Positions 15,849 to 23,680 of a stretch of DNA of 35,707 nt are shown in pieces. This DNA is from an uncultured Clostridia bacterium. GTDB taxonomy: Bacteria > Bacillota > Clostridia > Oscillospirales > Oscillospiraceae. The stretch spans positions 1 through 35,707 of the forward strand of contig CAMKGX010000014.1 of NCBI GenBank assembly GCA_946412355.1, read 5' to 3'. The notes beneath the pieces were generated by a model that was not told the origin of the DNA, did no database searches, and saw only the letters and a list, made by a program, of their open reading frames with translations. Position 1 is the stretch's first letter. The number at the start of each line of letters is the position of its first letter. Position numbers and translations under genes: made by a program.

Positions 15849-15879
15849 GTTCTCTCGCTCCTCACGATTTAGAATGATT

Positions 15880-15895
15880 ATGTATTGTATTATTT
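15880..15895 (-). other. 16-base AT-rich motif shared with the glyQS 5' region
   Basis: ATGTATTGTATTATTT on the plus strand is identical to 6096-6111. Here it lies in the 70-base hisS-aspS gap, 32-47 bases upstream of the aspS start. On the minus strand it includes a TACAAT hexamer. Confidence 0.5.
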
Positions 15896-15918
15896 ATAAT
15901 AATTATTACAAACTGTAA

Positions 15919-17277
15919 TTAGTTTTCCCGGATCACGGTGCCCATTTCCCGCTGCCGCAGGCCCTCGCGGATACGGGAGAGGGTGTCGGCAAAGGGCAGG
16001 GTGGTCTGCTCTCCGGAGGTCATATCCTTGCAGGTGACGGTGCCGGCGGCGATTTCGTCCTCCCCCAGGAACACCACGTAGGGGATGGCCAGCTTGTCGG
16101 CGTAGGACATTTTGGCCTTGAACTTTTTGGCCTCGGTGTAGAGCTGGGTGCGGATGCCGGCATCCCGCAGGGCGGTGGCCAGGGCCACGGCGGCGGAGAG
16201 GTCGTCGGTCATGGGCAGTACCAGCACGTCCGCCGGGGCGGTGGGGAGCTGGTCATTCAGCATGTTCTGCTCGCCCAGCACGTAGAAAAGGCGGGTCAGG
16301 CCGATGGAGATGCCCACGCCGGGGAGCTGCTTATCGGTATAGTATTCCGCCAGGTTGTCGTACCGGCCGCCGGAGCAGACGGAGCCGATCTCCGGGTGAT
16401 CCAGCAGCGTGGTCTCGTAGACGGTGCCGGTGTAGTAGTCCAGGCCCCGGGCGATGGTGAGATCCACGGCGAAATTTGCCTCCGGCACGCCGAAGGCCCC
16501 CAGGTGGCGCACCACGGTTTCCAGCTCGGCAAGGCCCTGGTCAAAGGTGTCGTTGCGCCCGGCGTAGCTGCGGAGGGCGGCGAGAACGGCGGCGTTGTCG
16601 CCAGTGATGGCGATGAAGCGCAGGATCTCCGCCGCCTGGTCGTCCGTCAGGCCGCAGTCGTCACGAAGGCAGGCGGCCACCTTTTCCGGGCCGATTTTGT
16701 CCAGCTTGTCCACGGTGCGCATGATGTCGCCGGACTTTTCGGTGAGCCCCATCATGGCGTAGAAGCCGTTGAGGATTTTCCGGTTGTTCACCCGAATCTG
16801 GAAGCGGCGCAGCCCCAGGGCGGTGAAGGTGCGGTAGATGATGGCGGGAATCTCCGCCTCGTTGACGATGTCCAGCTTGCCGTCGCCGATCACGTCGATG
16901 TCGGCCTGGTAGAACTCCCGGAACCGGCCCCGCTGGGCCCGCTCGCCGCGATACACCTTGCCGATCTGGTAGCGGCGGAAGGGGAAGGCCAGGTCGTTGT
17001 AGTGGAGGGCCACGTACTTGGCCAGGGGTACTGTCAGGTCAAAGCGCAGGCTCAGGTCGGCGTCGCCCTTGGTGAAGCGGTAAATCTGCTTCTCGGTGTC
17101 GCCGCCGCCCTTGGCCAGCAGCACCTCGCTGGCCTCGATGAGGGGAGTGTCCAGGGGGGTGAAGCCGTAGAGGGCGTAGGTGCGGCGGAGGATATCCATC
17201 ATCCGCTCCATCTGCTGCTGGGGCGCCGGCAGCAGCTCCATAAAGCCGGACAGAGTCCGGGGTTTCAGCTTTTCCAT
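15919..17277 (-). CDS. hisS: Histidine--tRNA ligase
   Basis: Class IIa synthetase for tRNA-His, 452 residues. Seen in order: an N-terminal GFMELLPAPQQQMERM segment, LRFDLTVPLAKYVALHYNDL near residue 70, motif 2 with IGKVYRGERAQRGRFREFYQ near residue 103, the HisA motif GLDYYTGTVYE near residue 275, GGRYDNL, motif 3 GVGISIGLTRLFYVLGEQ near residue 315, and a C-terminal anticodon domain (VLVLPMTDD onward). The start at 17277 is chosen for the family beginning (M-EKLKPRTLSG) and the AAAAAGGAG site upstream. It lies 38 bases after mgsA in the same direction. Confidence 0.96.
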   Translation of the reverse strand: MEKLKPRTLSGFMELLPAPQQQMERMMDILRRTYALYGFTPLDTPLIEASEVLLAKGGGDTEKQIYRFTKGDADLSLRFDLTVPLAKYVALHYNDLAFPFRRYQIGKVYRGERAQRGRFREFYQADIDVIGDGKLDIVNEAEIPAIIYRTFTALGLRRFQIRVNNRKILNGFYAMMGLTEKSGDIMRTVDKLDKIGPEKVAACLRDDCGLTDDQAAEILRFIAITGDNAAVLAALRSYAGRNDTFDQGLAELETVVRHLGAFGVPEANFAVDLTIARGLDYYTGTVYETTLLDHPEIGSVCSGGRYDNLAEYYTDKQLPGVGISIGLTRLFYVLGEQNMLNDQLPTAPADVLVLPMTDDLSAAVALATALRDAGIRTQLYTEAKKFKAKMSYADKLAIPYVVFLGEDEIAAGTVTCKDMTSGEQTTLPFADTLSRIREGLRQREMGTVIREN

Positions 17278-17315
17278 GGGGAAATGTCTCCTTTTTGTTC
17301 CGAAAATGGGGAAAA

Positions 17316-17732
17316 TCAAGCGGTAAAGGGCTTGGTTTTGGGGTTAACAATGTCGCGCCATGCCAGGTCGCCCCGGGCCAGGCCCAGCACCAGCATTTCG
17401 GCGGTGGCGGAGTTGCTGGCAAAGGGGACGCTGTTTTTGTCGCACTGGCGCATAATCTCGGTGATGTCCTCGTGGGGCACGCGTTCCGCGGGGTCCACAA
17501 AACAAATCACCATGTCAATCTCGTTGTAGGCCACACGGGCGGCGATCTGCTGCCCGCCGCCGTGCTCAAAGCTCATGAAGCGGTGTACGGTGAGGCCGGT
17601 GGTATCAGACACCAGCTGGCCCGTGATGGCGGTGGCGCAGAGGGTGTGCTGGGCCAGAACGCCGCAGTACGCCGTGCAGAACTGCACCATCAGATCCTTC
17701 TTGTTGTCGTGTGCCAGGATTGCAATGTTCAT
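17316..17732 (-). CDS. mgsA: Methylglyoxal synthase
   Basis: MgsA converts dihydroxyacetone phosphate to methylglyoxal and phosphate, a bypass that relieves phosphosugar stress. The 138-residue protein matches the family end to end: NIAILAHDNKKDLMVQFC, LCATAITGQLV near residue 33, HGGGQQIAARVAYNEIDMVI near residue 56, FVDPAE, RQCDKNSVPFASNSATAEML near residue 95 and GDLAWRDIVNPKT near the end. The start at 17732 follows an AAAGGAGG site by 6 bases; the track's longer frame would place the start in the promoter region. It is the first gene of mgsA-hisS-aspS. Confidence 0.95.
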   Translation of the reverse strand: MNIAILAHDNKKDLMVQFCTAYCGVLAQHTLCATAITGQLVSDTTGLTVHRFMSFEHGGGQQIAARVAYNEIDMVICFVDPAERVPHEDITEIMRQCDKNSVPFASNSATAEMLVLGLARGDLAWRDIVNPKTKPFTA

Positions 17733-17815
17733 GTGGTACCTCCTTTGGATAATATAGCACATCGTTCGGTTACGGACGGTGGAATGGACTATTTTAATAT
17801 AGTATGGGGGAAATG

Positions 17816-18553
17816 TCAGATTTTCATCAGCGGCACCCGGCGGCCCACAATGCGCTTGGCAATGTTCTCATAGGCCCGCTGGGCGAAATAGTTGCACTCC
17901 CGCAGGGGGATGCCCCGGTTGAGGGCGTAGGGGATGTCCTCATCCTCCGGCACCACGCCGATGAGGGGCACACCGGCGGCGTCGATGGCGTCGTCGATGT
18001 TGGTGCGCATGGCTTTCAATAGCTTTTTGTCCACCCGGTTTACCACCAGATGGATTTTGCCGGTGGGGAAGCGGCGGAGGGTCATGACGGTGCGCTGGGC
18101 GTCCCGCAGCGCCGGGGCCTCCGGCGTGGTGACCACCACCACCCGGTCCGCCATGGCGGTGGCAAACTGGAAGCCCTGCCCAAGGCCGGCGGGGGCGTCC
18201 ACCAGGCAGTAGTCGTACTCCGCCCGAATCTGGCGGCCCAGGTCCTGCATCTGCTGCTCGGTGATGGGCAGCTCGCCCCGGGTGAGGGGGGCGGAGAGCA
18301 GGGCCAGGTTGGGGTATTTCTCCGGCACGGCCACCGCCTCGCCCAGCGTGCAGCGGCCCTCAATGACGTCGGTAAAGTCCATCAGCGCTCTGTCGCTGAG
18401 GCCCAGAGCCAGGTCCAGGTTGCGCAGGGTGATGTCGCAGTCCAGGCACAGGGTGCGGTAGCCCATCACCGCCAGGGCCAGGCCCACGTTGGCGGAGAAG
18501 GAGGTCTTGCCGGTGCCTCCCTTGCCGGAGACGACGGCGATAATATGGCTCAT
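17816..18553 (-). CDS. minD: MinD-like P-loop ATPase (septum-site determination)
   Basis: MinD is a membrane-cycling ATPase of the ParA/MinD group that recruits a division inhibitor to keep the Z ring from the poles. The 245-residue protein has the deviant Walker A KGGTGKTSFSANVGLALA (residues 9-26), DCDITLRNLDLALGL (MinD-specific) near 40, and VDAPAGLGQGFQFA near 118. The C-terminal tail ENIAKRIVGRRVPLMKI is basic and hydrophobic and could be the membrane-targeting helix, though it is less clear than in E. coli. No minC or minE is adjacent. The start at 18553 has a CGGAGG site upstream. The 5' side is repeat DNA. Confidence 0.87.
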   Translation of the reverse strand: MSHIIAVVSGKGGTGKTSFSANVGLALAVMGYRTLCLDCDITLRNLDLALGLSDRALMDFTDVIEGRCTLGEAVAVPEKYPNLALLSAPLTRGELPITEQQMQDLGRQIRAEYDYCLVDAPAGLGQGFQFATAMADRVVVVTTPEAPALRDAQRTVMTLRRFPTGKIHLVVNRVDKKLLKAMRTNIDDAIDAAGVPLIGVVPEDEDIPYALNRGIPLRECNYFAQRAYENIAKRIVGRRVPLMKI

Positions 18554-18569
18554 AGGAAGCACCTCCGGG

Positions 18570-19046
18570 AGAAATAGTGAATACGGAATAATGAATCATT
18601 CAGGTGTCCGCTGGGCGGACGGATTGGAATGGCGCCGTTGGTTGCGGCGGGCCGCATACCAGGCGGCAATCAGGATATAGGGTATCGTAAGAAGCAGACG
18701 GCCACGGTGTTTTCCGTAGGGCGCGACCACTGGGCGCGCCGTTTGCGCGGCGGCAAATTCAATTAACGGCATCGTTGGCTGATGGCGTTTATCATCCACC
18801 CAGCCTTGGCGCTCATCGCTGCCGGGTAACGGCGGGCCGGGGTCGTCCCGCCCTACGGTGGGTATCGTTACCGTTTACCACACACCCCGCCCTTGGGCGG
18901 TAATCGTCACCTGGGCAACGGGCCGCCGAGGGCGTCGGCCCCTACGGTGTAATTACAACGGAAGGGGGTTTCTCCGTAGGGGCGCTTCACGAAGCGCCCG
19001 CTATGCGGAACGATTTTGCAGCGACTTACGGCAGGTGGGCGGTCAT
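18570..19046. repeat. Cluster of palindromic intergenic repeat units
   Basis: There is no gene here. A GTCCGCTGGGCGGAC hairpin lies at about 18605-18619. Modular units follow with cores of the types GTAGGGCGCGACC-ACTGGGCGCGCC (about 18717-18741), GGCGGGCCGGGGTCGTCCCGCC (about 18832-18853), GGGCCGCCGAGGGCGTCGGCCC (about 18919-18940) and GGGCGCTTCACGAAGCGCCC (about 18981-19000). Tails of the usual ATCCACCCAGCCTTGGCG kind are interspersed. Orientation alternates. Confidence 0.8.
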
Positions 19047-19104
19047 CGCCCCCTCATCCGTCACGGCCTTTACAGGCCGTGCCACCTTCCCCCTTGGGGG
19101 AAGG
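19047..19104. repeat. Right half of the MITE-like element
   Basis: CGCCCCCTCATCCGTCACGG followed by a hairpin and the terminal CACCTTCCCCCTTGGGGGAAGG matches the right half of the elements at 2284-2420 and 6171-6308. The left half is missing. It lies immediately past the rsmG stop (19110) and may serve as a terminator-like hairpin for it. Confidence 0.78.
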
Positions 19105-19109
19105 CAACT

Positions 19110-19808
19110 TCATTGCAGCGGCTGTTTTTTGATTTTGGCGAAGGGCCGGGGGAATTGCCTGGGCGTGGGCTTTACTTTGTCCACGATTACCAGGCGGTGG
19201 GTGACGTCGGTGCCGGGGATGGTGTAATCCACCGTCTTTCGCACCCTGCCGCCCAGTTGGCCCACGGCGCCCCGGGCGGCGGCGATTTCCTGGTCGCTGC
19301 CCACGGACTTCATGGCCACCATCACGCCGCCCACCTTCACCAGGGGCAGCATCAGCTCGCACAGCACGTTCAGCTGTGCCACCGCCCGGCTGACGGCCAC
19401 GTCGTAGCCCTCCCGGCGCTGGGCGGCGAAATCCTCCGCCCGGGCGTGGACACACTCCACCCGGGGCAAATTCATGTCGCGGCACACGGTGGCCAGCCAG
19501 TCCACCCGCTTGCCCAGGCTGTCCAGCAGCGTCAGGTCGAAGTCGGGATTGAGAATGCGCAGCACCATGCCGGGCAATCCCGCCCCGGTGCCCACGTCCA
19601 CCACCCGCTTGCCCGCCAGGGGCACGTGCTGGGCCACGGCGGCGCTGTCCAGCAGGTGGAGATGGGCCACGTCGGCGGGGTCGGTGATGGCCGTCAGGTT
19701 CATCACCTCATTTTGCCGCAGCAGCCGCCCGGCGTAGTCCGCCAGGGCCGGGGCTGCCGTCTCCGGCAGCCCCATGGCGGCCAAGCCTTGCCTCAGCAGG
19801 GCTTCCAT
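19110..19808 (-). CDS. rsmG: 16S rRNA (guanine-527-N7)-methyltransferase RsmG
   Basis: RsmG (GidB) methylates G527 of 16S rRNA with S-adenosylmethionine. The 232-residue protein has the pattern NEVMNLTAITDPADVAHLHL near residue 33, the SAM-binding VVDVGTGAGLPGMVLRI near residue 68, LLDSLGKRVDWL near 93, and AVSRAVAQLNVL near 136. The ATG at 19808 overlaps the mscL stop (TAATG on the minus strand), so the two are translationally coupled. Its usual partners mnmG/mnmE are absent here; in many Firmicutes rsmG lies next to parA/parB near the origin, and here parAB is two genes upstream. The last residues (about 10) run up to the repeat and are variable in the family. Confidence 0.95.
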   Translation of the reverse strand: MEALLRQGLAAMGLPETAAPALADYAGRLLRQNEVMNLTAITDPADVAHLHLLDSAAVAQHVPLAGKRVVDVGTGAGLPGMVLRILNPDFDLTLLDSLGKRVDWLATVCRDMNLPRVECVHARAEDFAAQRREGYDVAVSRAVAQLNVLCELMLPLVKVGGVMVAMKSVGSDQEIAAARGAVGQLGGRVRKTVDYTIPGTDVTHRLVIVDKVKPTPRQFPRPFAKIKKQPLQ

Positions 19809-20227
19809 TACTTCTGCTCTTTCAGCAGGTCGCGGATCTCGGTGAGCAGCTCCTCGGTGGTGGGGCCGGCGGGGGCCTCGGGCTCGGCGGGCTTCTCCTC
19901 TTCCTTCTTCTTCAGCTTGTTCATGGCCTTAATCAGGCTGAAAATCACAAAGGCGATGATGATGAAGTCCAGCACCACGGTGATGAGGTTGCCGAAGTTC
20001 ACCGCCACCTCGGCGGTCTCGGTGGCCTCGTCGGCGGCCTTCAGCACCCATTTCCACTGGCTGAAATCAATGCCGCCGGTGAGCATGGACACAAAGGGCA
20101 TGATGATGTCATTCACCAGAGAGGTGGTGATTTTGCCGAAGGCGCCGCCGATGACCACGCCGACGGCCATGTCCAGCACGTTGCCGCGCATGGCGAAATC
20201 CTTGAATTCCTGGAAAAACTTTTTCAT
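19808..20227 (-). CDS. mscL: Large-conductance mechanosensitive channel MscL
   Basis: MscL opens under high membrane tension to release solutes on hypo-osmotic shock. The 139-residue protein has the conserved N-terminal [20 protein letters not shown] leading into TM1 (to about residue 45) and the NDIIMPFVS motif. A periplasmic loop (about 48-75) and TM2 ([20 protein letters not shown]) follow, and then a basic KKKEEEK stretch and a C-terminal amphipathic helix ([14 protein letters not shown]) that bundles in the cytoplasm. An AAGGAG site precedes the ATG at 20227. The stop overlaps the rsmG start by one base. Confidence 0.96.
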   Translation of the reverse strand: MKKFFQEFKDFAMRGNVLDMAVGVVIGGAFGKITTSLVNDIIMPFVSMLTGGIDFSQWKWVLKAADEATETAEVAVNFGNLITVVLDFIIIAFVIFSLIKAMNKLKKKEEEKPAEPEAPAGPTTEELLTEIRDLLKEQK

Positions 20228-20284
20228 TTTCTTTCTCTCCTTAAAACATATTGTATAATTAAATGTAAATTATACTATTAGTAA

Positions 20285-21610
20285 TCAGTCGTGCAGGGGG
20301 ACCAGCACTTCCTTGCCGCCCATGTAGGGCTGCAGCACCTTGGGGATCTTCACGGAGCCGTCGGCCTGGAGGTTGTTCTCCAGCAGGGCGATGAGCATAC
20401 GGGGCGGGGCCACGCAGGTGTTGTTCAGCGTGTGGCACAGCTGCATTTTGCCGCTCTCGTCCTTGTAGCGGATATGGAGGCGGCGGGCCTGGGCGTCGCC
20501 CAGGTTGGAGCAGGAGCAGACCTCAAAATACTTCTGCTGCCGGGGGGACCAGGCCTCGATGTCGCAGCTGCGGCACTTCAGATCCGCCAGGTCGCCGGAG
20601 CAGCACTCCAGCTGCCGCACGGGGATGTCCAGAGAGCGGAACAGCTCCACGCTGAACCGCCACAGCTGGTCGTACCACGCCTTGGAGTCCTCGGGGCGGC
20701 AGACCACGATCATCTCCTGCTTTTCAAACTGGTGGATGCGGTAGATGCCCCGCTCCTCGATGCCGTGGGCGCCCTTTTCCTTGCGGAAGCAGGGGGAGTA
20801 GGAGGTAAGGGTCTGGGGCAGCTTGTCCGCCGGCAGAATCTGGTCGATGAAGCGGCCGATCATGGAATGCTCGCTGGTGCCGATGAGGTAGAGGTCCTCG
20901 CCCTCGATTTTATACATCATGCCGTCCATATCGGTCTGGCTCATGACGCCCTCCACCACGTTGCCGTGAATCATGAAGGGGGGGATGCAGTAGGTGAAGC
21001 CCTTGTCGATCATGAAATCCCGGCCGTAGGCCAGCACCGCCTCGTGCATCCGGGCGATGTCGCCCAGCAGGTAATAGAAGCCGTTGCCGGACACCCGGCC
21101 GGCGGCGTCCATGTCGATGCCGTCGAACCGCTCCATAATGGCGGTGTGGTAGGGAATCTCGAAATCGGGCACCGCGGGCTCACCGAAGCGCTGCACCTCC
21201 ACGTTGGCGCTGTCGTCGGGGCCGATGGGCACGGCGTCGTCGATCATCTGGGGGATGACCAGCATGATTTTGTTCAGCTGCTGGGCGGCGGCTTCGGCCC
21301 GGGCATCCAGAGCGGCCATGCGGTCGGCGTTGACCTTGACGGCGGCGTTATTGGCGTCGATCTGAGCCTGGATTTCCGAGCGCTGCGCCTCGTCGGCGCA
21401 CTTCTTCAACTGGCCGAACAGGGGGCCGTTGGCCTTGGAGAGGCGGTTGCGCTCGGCCTTGAGCTGCTCGGCCTCCTGCTGGCAGGCGCGCTTCTCGGCG
21501 TCCAGGGCGATGGCCTCGTCCACCAGGGGCAGCTTGGCGTTTTGAAATTTCTTGCGGATGTTCTCCTTGACGGCGTCCGGATTCTCCCGGACAAACTTGA
21601 TATCCAGCAT
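20285..21610 (-). CDS. serS: Serine--tRNA ligase
   Basis: Class II synthetase that charges tRNA-Ser; also used for selenocysteine tRNA where present. The 441-residue protein has the N-terminal long coiled-coil arm (about residues 30-105, rich in E/A/K/Q) that grips the long variable arm of tRNA-Ser. The catalytic core includes LIGTSEHSMIGRF near 245, motif 2 CFRKEKGAHGIEERGIYRIH near 275, KQEMIVVCRPEDS, and motif 3 LNNTCVAPPRMLIALLENN near 400. It ends with QPYMGGKEVLVP, as typical. The gap to parB is 51 bases and holds a CCGCCGC-AACT-GCGGCG hairpin. Confidence 0.97.
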   Translation of the reverse strand: MLDIKFVRENPDAVKENIRKKFQNAKLPLVDEAIALDAEKRACQQEAEQLKAERNRLSKANGPLFGQLKKCADEAQRSEIQAQIDANNAAVKVNADRMAALDARAEAAAQQLNKIMLVIPQMIDDAVPIGPDDSANVEVQRFGEPAVPDFEIPYHTAIMERFDGIDMDAAGRVSGNGFYYLLGDIARMHEAVLAYGRDFMIDKGFTYCIPPFMIHGNVVEGVMSQTDMDGMMYKIEGEDLYLIGTSEHSMIGRFIDQILPADKLPQTLTSYSPCFRKEKGAHGIEERGIYRIHQFEKQEMIVVCRPEDSKAWYDQLWRFSVELFRSLDIPVRQLECCSGDLADLKCRSCDIEAWSPRQQKYFEVCSCSNLGDAQARRLHIRYKDESGKMQLCHTLNNTCVAPPRMLIALLENNLQADGSVKIPKVLQPYMGGKEVLVPLHD

Positions 21611-21661
21611 AGTTTACGTTCCTCTTTCTCTGCACGCCGCAGTTGCGGCGGTTTTTTCTTG

Positions 21662-22534
21662 TCAGCCCCGGCGCTTCATGGCCCGCAGGGCGTCAATCAG
21701 GTCGTTCAAATCGTCCACGCCGTAGTATTCCAGCTCGATGCGGCCCTTTTTCTTGCCGTTGACGATGTGTACCGGCCGGCCCAGGGAGGTGGTCAAGTCC
21801 CGCTCCGCCTCCTGGGTGTAGTTGACGGTGATGCCGTCCTTGACGGGTGCAACCTTCTTCTCCTGGGTCAGCTTCTTGCATAAAAGCTCTGTCTGGCGCA
21901 CGGACAGATCGCCCTTCACCACCGTGTCGGCGGCAACCTCCTGCAGCTTGGCAGGGAGGGAGAGCAGCGTCCGGGCGTGACCGGCGGAGAGGGAGCCATC
22001 CTCCACCAGCTTGCGCACGCTGTCGCTGAGGCTCAGCAGGCGCACGGCGTTGGCCACGGCGCTGCGGCTCTTGCCCACCGCCTGGGCGGCCTCCTCCTGG
22101 GTCATGCCGTACTGGTCCATCAGCACCTTGTAGCCCTCGGCCTCCTCCATGGGGTTCAAGTCCTCCCGCTGGAGGTTTTCAATCATGGCCAGCTCCATGG
22201 CCTTGCGGTCGTCGGCCTCGATGACCACCGCGGGCACCTGGGTGAGGCCCGCCATCCGGGCGGCCCGCCACCGGCGCTCGCCGGCGATGATCTGGTAATA
22301 TCCGCTGGCCAGCTTCCGCACCGTCAGGGGCTGAATGATGCCGTGGCGGCGGATACTGTCGGCCAAATCCGCCAACGCCTCGGGGTCAAACTGCTTCCGG
22401 GGCTGGCTGGAATAGCTCTCCACCTGGGAGATGGGCAGCTGCAGCGTGGAGCGGGGGGTGGAGGTGTCGTCCAGGAAATCGTCACCCAGCAGGGCGCCCA
22501 GGCCCTTGCCCAGACCCTTCATTTGATTTGCCAT
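21662..22534 (-). CDS. parB: Chromosome partitioning protein ParB
   Basis: ParB loads as a CTP-dependent clamp at parS sites, spreads, and recruits SMC. The 290-residue protein starts MANQMKGLGKGLGALLGDD, has the IQPLTVRKLASGYYQIIAGERRW CTP-binding block near residue 65, and NLQREDLNPMEEAEGY near 120. The helix-turn-helix MTQEEAAQAVGKSRSAVANA near residue 145 reads parS, and a C-terminal dimerisation domain ends DLNDLIDALRAMKRRG. An AAGGACGG site precedes the start. It follows parA by 22 bases. Two perfect parS sites lie upstream of parA (23430-23483). Confidence 0.96.
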   Translation of the reverse strand: MANQMKGLGKGLGALLGDDFLDDTSTPRSTLQLPISQVESYSSQPRKQFDPEALADLADSIRRHGIIQPLTVRKLASGYYQIIAGERRWRAARMAGLTQVPAVVIEADDRKAMELAMIENLQREDLNPMEEAEGYKVLMDQYGMTQEEAAQAVGKSRSAVANAVRLLSLSDSVRKLVEDGSLSAGHARTLLSLPAKLQEVAADTVVKGDLSVRQTELLCKKLTQEKKVAPVKDGITVNYTQEAERDLTTSLGRPVHIVNGKKKGRIELEYYGVDDLNDLIDALRAMKRRG

Positions 22535-22556
22535 CGGTTATCCGTCCTTTCGTTCC

Positions 22557-23312
22557 TCACGCGTTTTTGCTTAAAAATTCCTCGGCCAATGCCTGGTAGG
22601 CGGCGGCGCCCCGGCACAACCGGTCGTAGGCCATAATGGGCTTGCCGTGGCTGGGGGCCTCGCTGAGCCGCACGTTCCGGGGGATGACGGTGTGATACAC
22701 CTTGCCGGGGAAGAACCGCTTGACCTCCTGGGCCACTTGCAGGCTCAGATTGGTGCGGCCGTCAAACATGGTCAGTAGCACGCCCTCAATGGCCAGGTCC
22801 GGGTTCATGCTGCGGCGGACGATGCGCACCGTGTTCATCAAATCGGACAGGCCCTCCAACGCGAAATACTCCCCCTGCATGGGCACCAGCAGCGACTGGG
22901 CGGCGCAAAGGGCGTTGAGGGTCAGCAGCTCCAGGGAGGGCGGGCAGTCGATGAAGATGAAGTCGTACCGCTCCTGCAGGGGGGCCAGGGCCTGTTTCAG
23001 CCGGTACTGGCGGTCCGGCAGGTCGATCATCTCGATGCCGGCGCCGGCCAGGGCCTTGCTGCTGGGCAGCACGTCGCCGTAAGGGGTGGTGACGATCAGC
23101 TTTTCCGCCGCCACGCCGTTGATGAGGGCGTCATACACCCCGGCGGACCCGGTCTTGTCCACCCCCATGCCGGAGGTGGCGTTGGCCTGGGGGTCGAAGT
23201 CGCACAGCAGCACCTTTTTCCCGGCAGCCTTCACAGCGGCGGCCAGATTGACACAGGTGGTGGTTTTGCCCACACCGCCCTTTTGATTGACGATTGCGAT
23301 AGTTTTAGCCAC
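22557..23312 (-). CDS. parA: Chromosome partitioning ATPase ParA
   Basis: ParA (Soj) binds DNA with ATP and, with ParB-parS, segregates origins and, in Bacillus, modulates DnaA. The 251-residue protein has the deviant Walker A NQKGGVGKTTTCVNLAAAV (residues 8-26), FDPQANATSGMGV near 40, IFIDCPPSLELLTLNALCAA near 117 and a C-terminal ETIPRNVRLSEAPSHGKPI-like block (IPRNVRLSEAPSHGKPIMAY) near 220. The start is GTG at 23312 with GGAGG upstream. A strong promoter (TTGAAA-N17-TATACT) lies at 23355-23383. The operon is parA-parB, possibly continuing to serS. Confidence 0.96.
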   Translation of the reverse strand: MAKTIAIVNQKGGVGKTTTCVNLAAAVKAAGKKVLLCDFDPQANATSGMGVDKTGSAGVYDALINGVAAEKLIVTTPYGDVLPSSKALAGAGIEMIDLPDRQYRLKQALAPLQERYDFIFIDCPPSLELLTLNALCAAQSLLVPMQGEYFALEGLSDLMNTVRIVRRSMNPDLAIEGVLLTMFDGRTNLSLQVAQEVKRFFPGKVYHTVIPRNVRLSEAPSHGKPIMAYDRLCRGAAAYQALAEEFLSKNA

Positions 23313-23354
23313 GGTACGAACCTCCGATATTGACCCATAATCTGTAACTGATTC

Positions 23355-23383
23355 AGTATACCGCGAAATGGGCCGCGTTTCAA
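23355..23383 (-). promoter_or_regulatory. SigA-type promoter of parAB
   Basis: On the minus strand TTGAAA (23383-23378), a 17-base spacer and TATACT (23360-23355) stand 43 bases upstream of the GTG start. The parS sites lie 47-100 bases further upstream. Confidence 0.82.
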
Positions 23384-23429
23384 TACAAAAATATTATTTG
23401 CACAGAAATTCGCGGACAATTTTGCGGCG

Positions 23430-23445
23430 TGTTTCACGTGAAACA
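23430..23445. other. parS site 1
   Basis: TGTTTCACGTGAAACA is an exact match to the 16-bp parS consensus of bacterial chromosomal ParB. It is 47 bases upstream of the parA -35 box. Confidence 0.95.
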
Positions 23446-23467
23446 GCGCCGGGGAAAAAATCCCCCA

Positions 23468-23483
23468 TGTTTCACGTGAAACA
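23468..23483. other. parS site 2, inside a larger palindrome
   Basis: A second exact TGTTTCACGTGAAACA, centred 38 bp from site 1. It is embedded in a 28-bp perfect palindrome because CCCCCA and TGGGGG flank it (23462-23489), which could also fold as a hairpin in RNA. Confidence 0.95.
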
Positions 23484-23510
23484 TGGGGGAGGGGGGAGGC
23501 AACAAAAAAA

Positions 23511-23680
23511 GCATCGCAGATTTCGCGCCCGCAGGCGCGAACAAGTCAGATCAAAATTTCCGGCGGCGTGTACGTCGGAAATTTTACTTCTCAGACCACG
23601 CAGTGTGCGAGCGCAGCGAGTGCGCGGAGTGGGCTGTAAACCTATTGGCAGGAAAACGGCGCAGCCGTTTTTCGCCAGCT
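23511..23680. repeat. 170-bp intergenic repeat with terminator, copy 1
   Basis: This sequence recurs at 28899-29126. It contains hairpins TTCGCGCC-CGCA-GGCGCGAA and AAAATTTCCG...CGGAAATTTT. It ends, next to the mrdA stop, with AAAACGGC-GCA-GCCGTTTT, which on the minus strand is a stem followed by U residues and can terminate mrdA. It has no coding capacity. The second copy carries an additional 56-bp insert in the AAAATTTCCG hairpin loop. Confidence 0.85.

Noticed and set aside
14067-15872. A 601-codon open frame on the plus strand opposite aspS
   Set aside because: It is the antisense shadow of a high-GC gene: very rich in H, G, V, A, L and Q, no family pattern, no ribosome binding site. 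The same applies to 4964-6319, 10462-11826, 12248-13264, 20291-21883, 23703-25223 and 31671-33623 (minus).
21630-21660. Intrinsic terminator between parB and serS
   Set aside because: The GCCGCAGTTGCGGC hairpin is followed by T only on the plus strand, where no gene is transcribed; on the minus strand there is no T tract after it.
23462-23489. Terminator formed by the palindrome around parS site 2
   Set aside because: No T tract follows on either strand; the core is an exact parS sequence.
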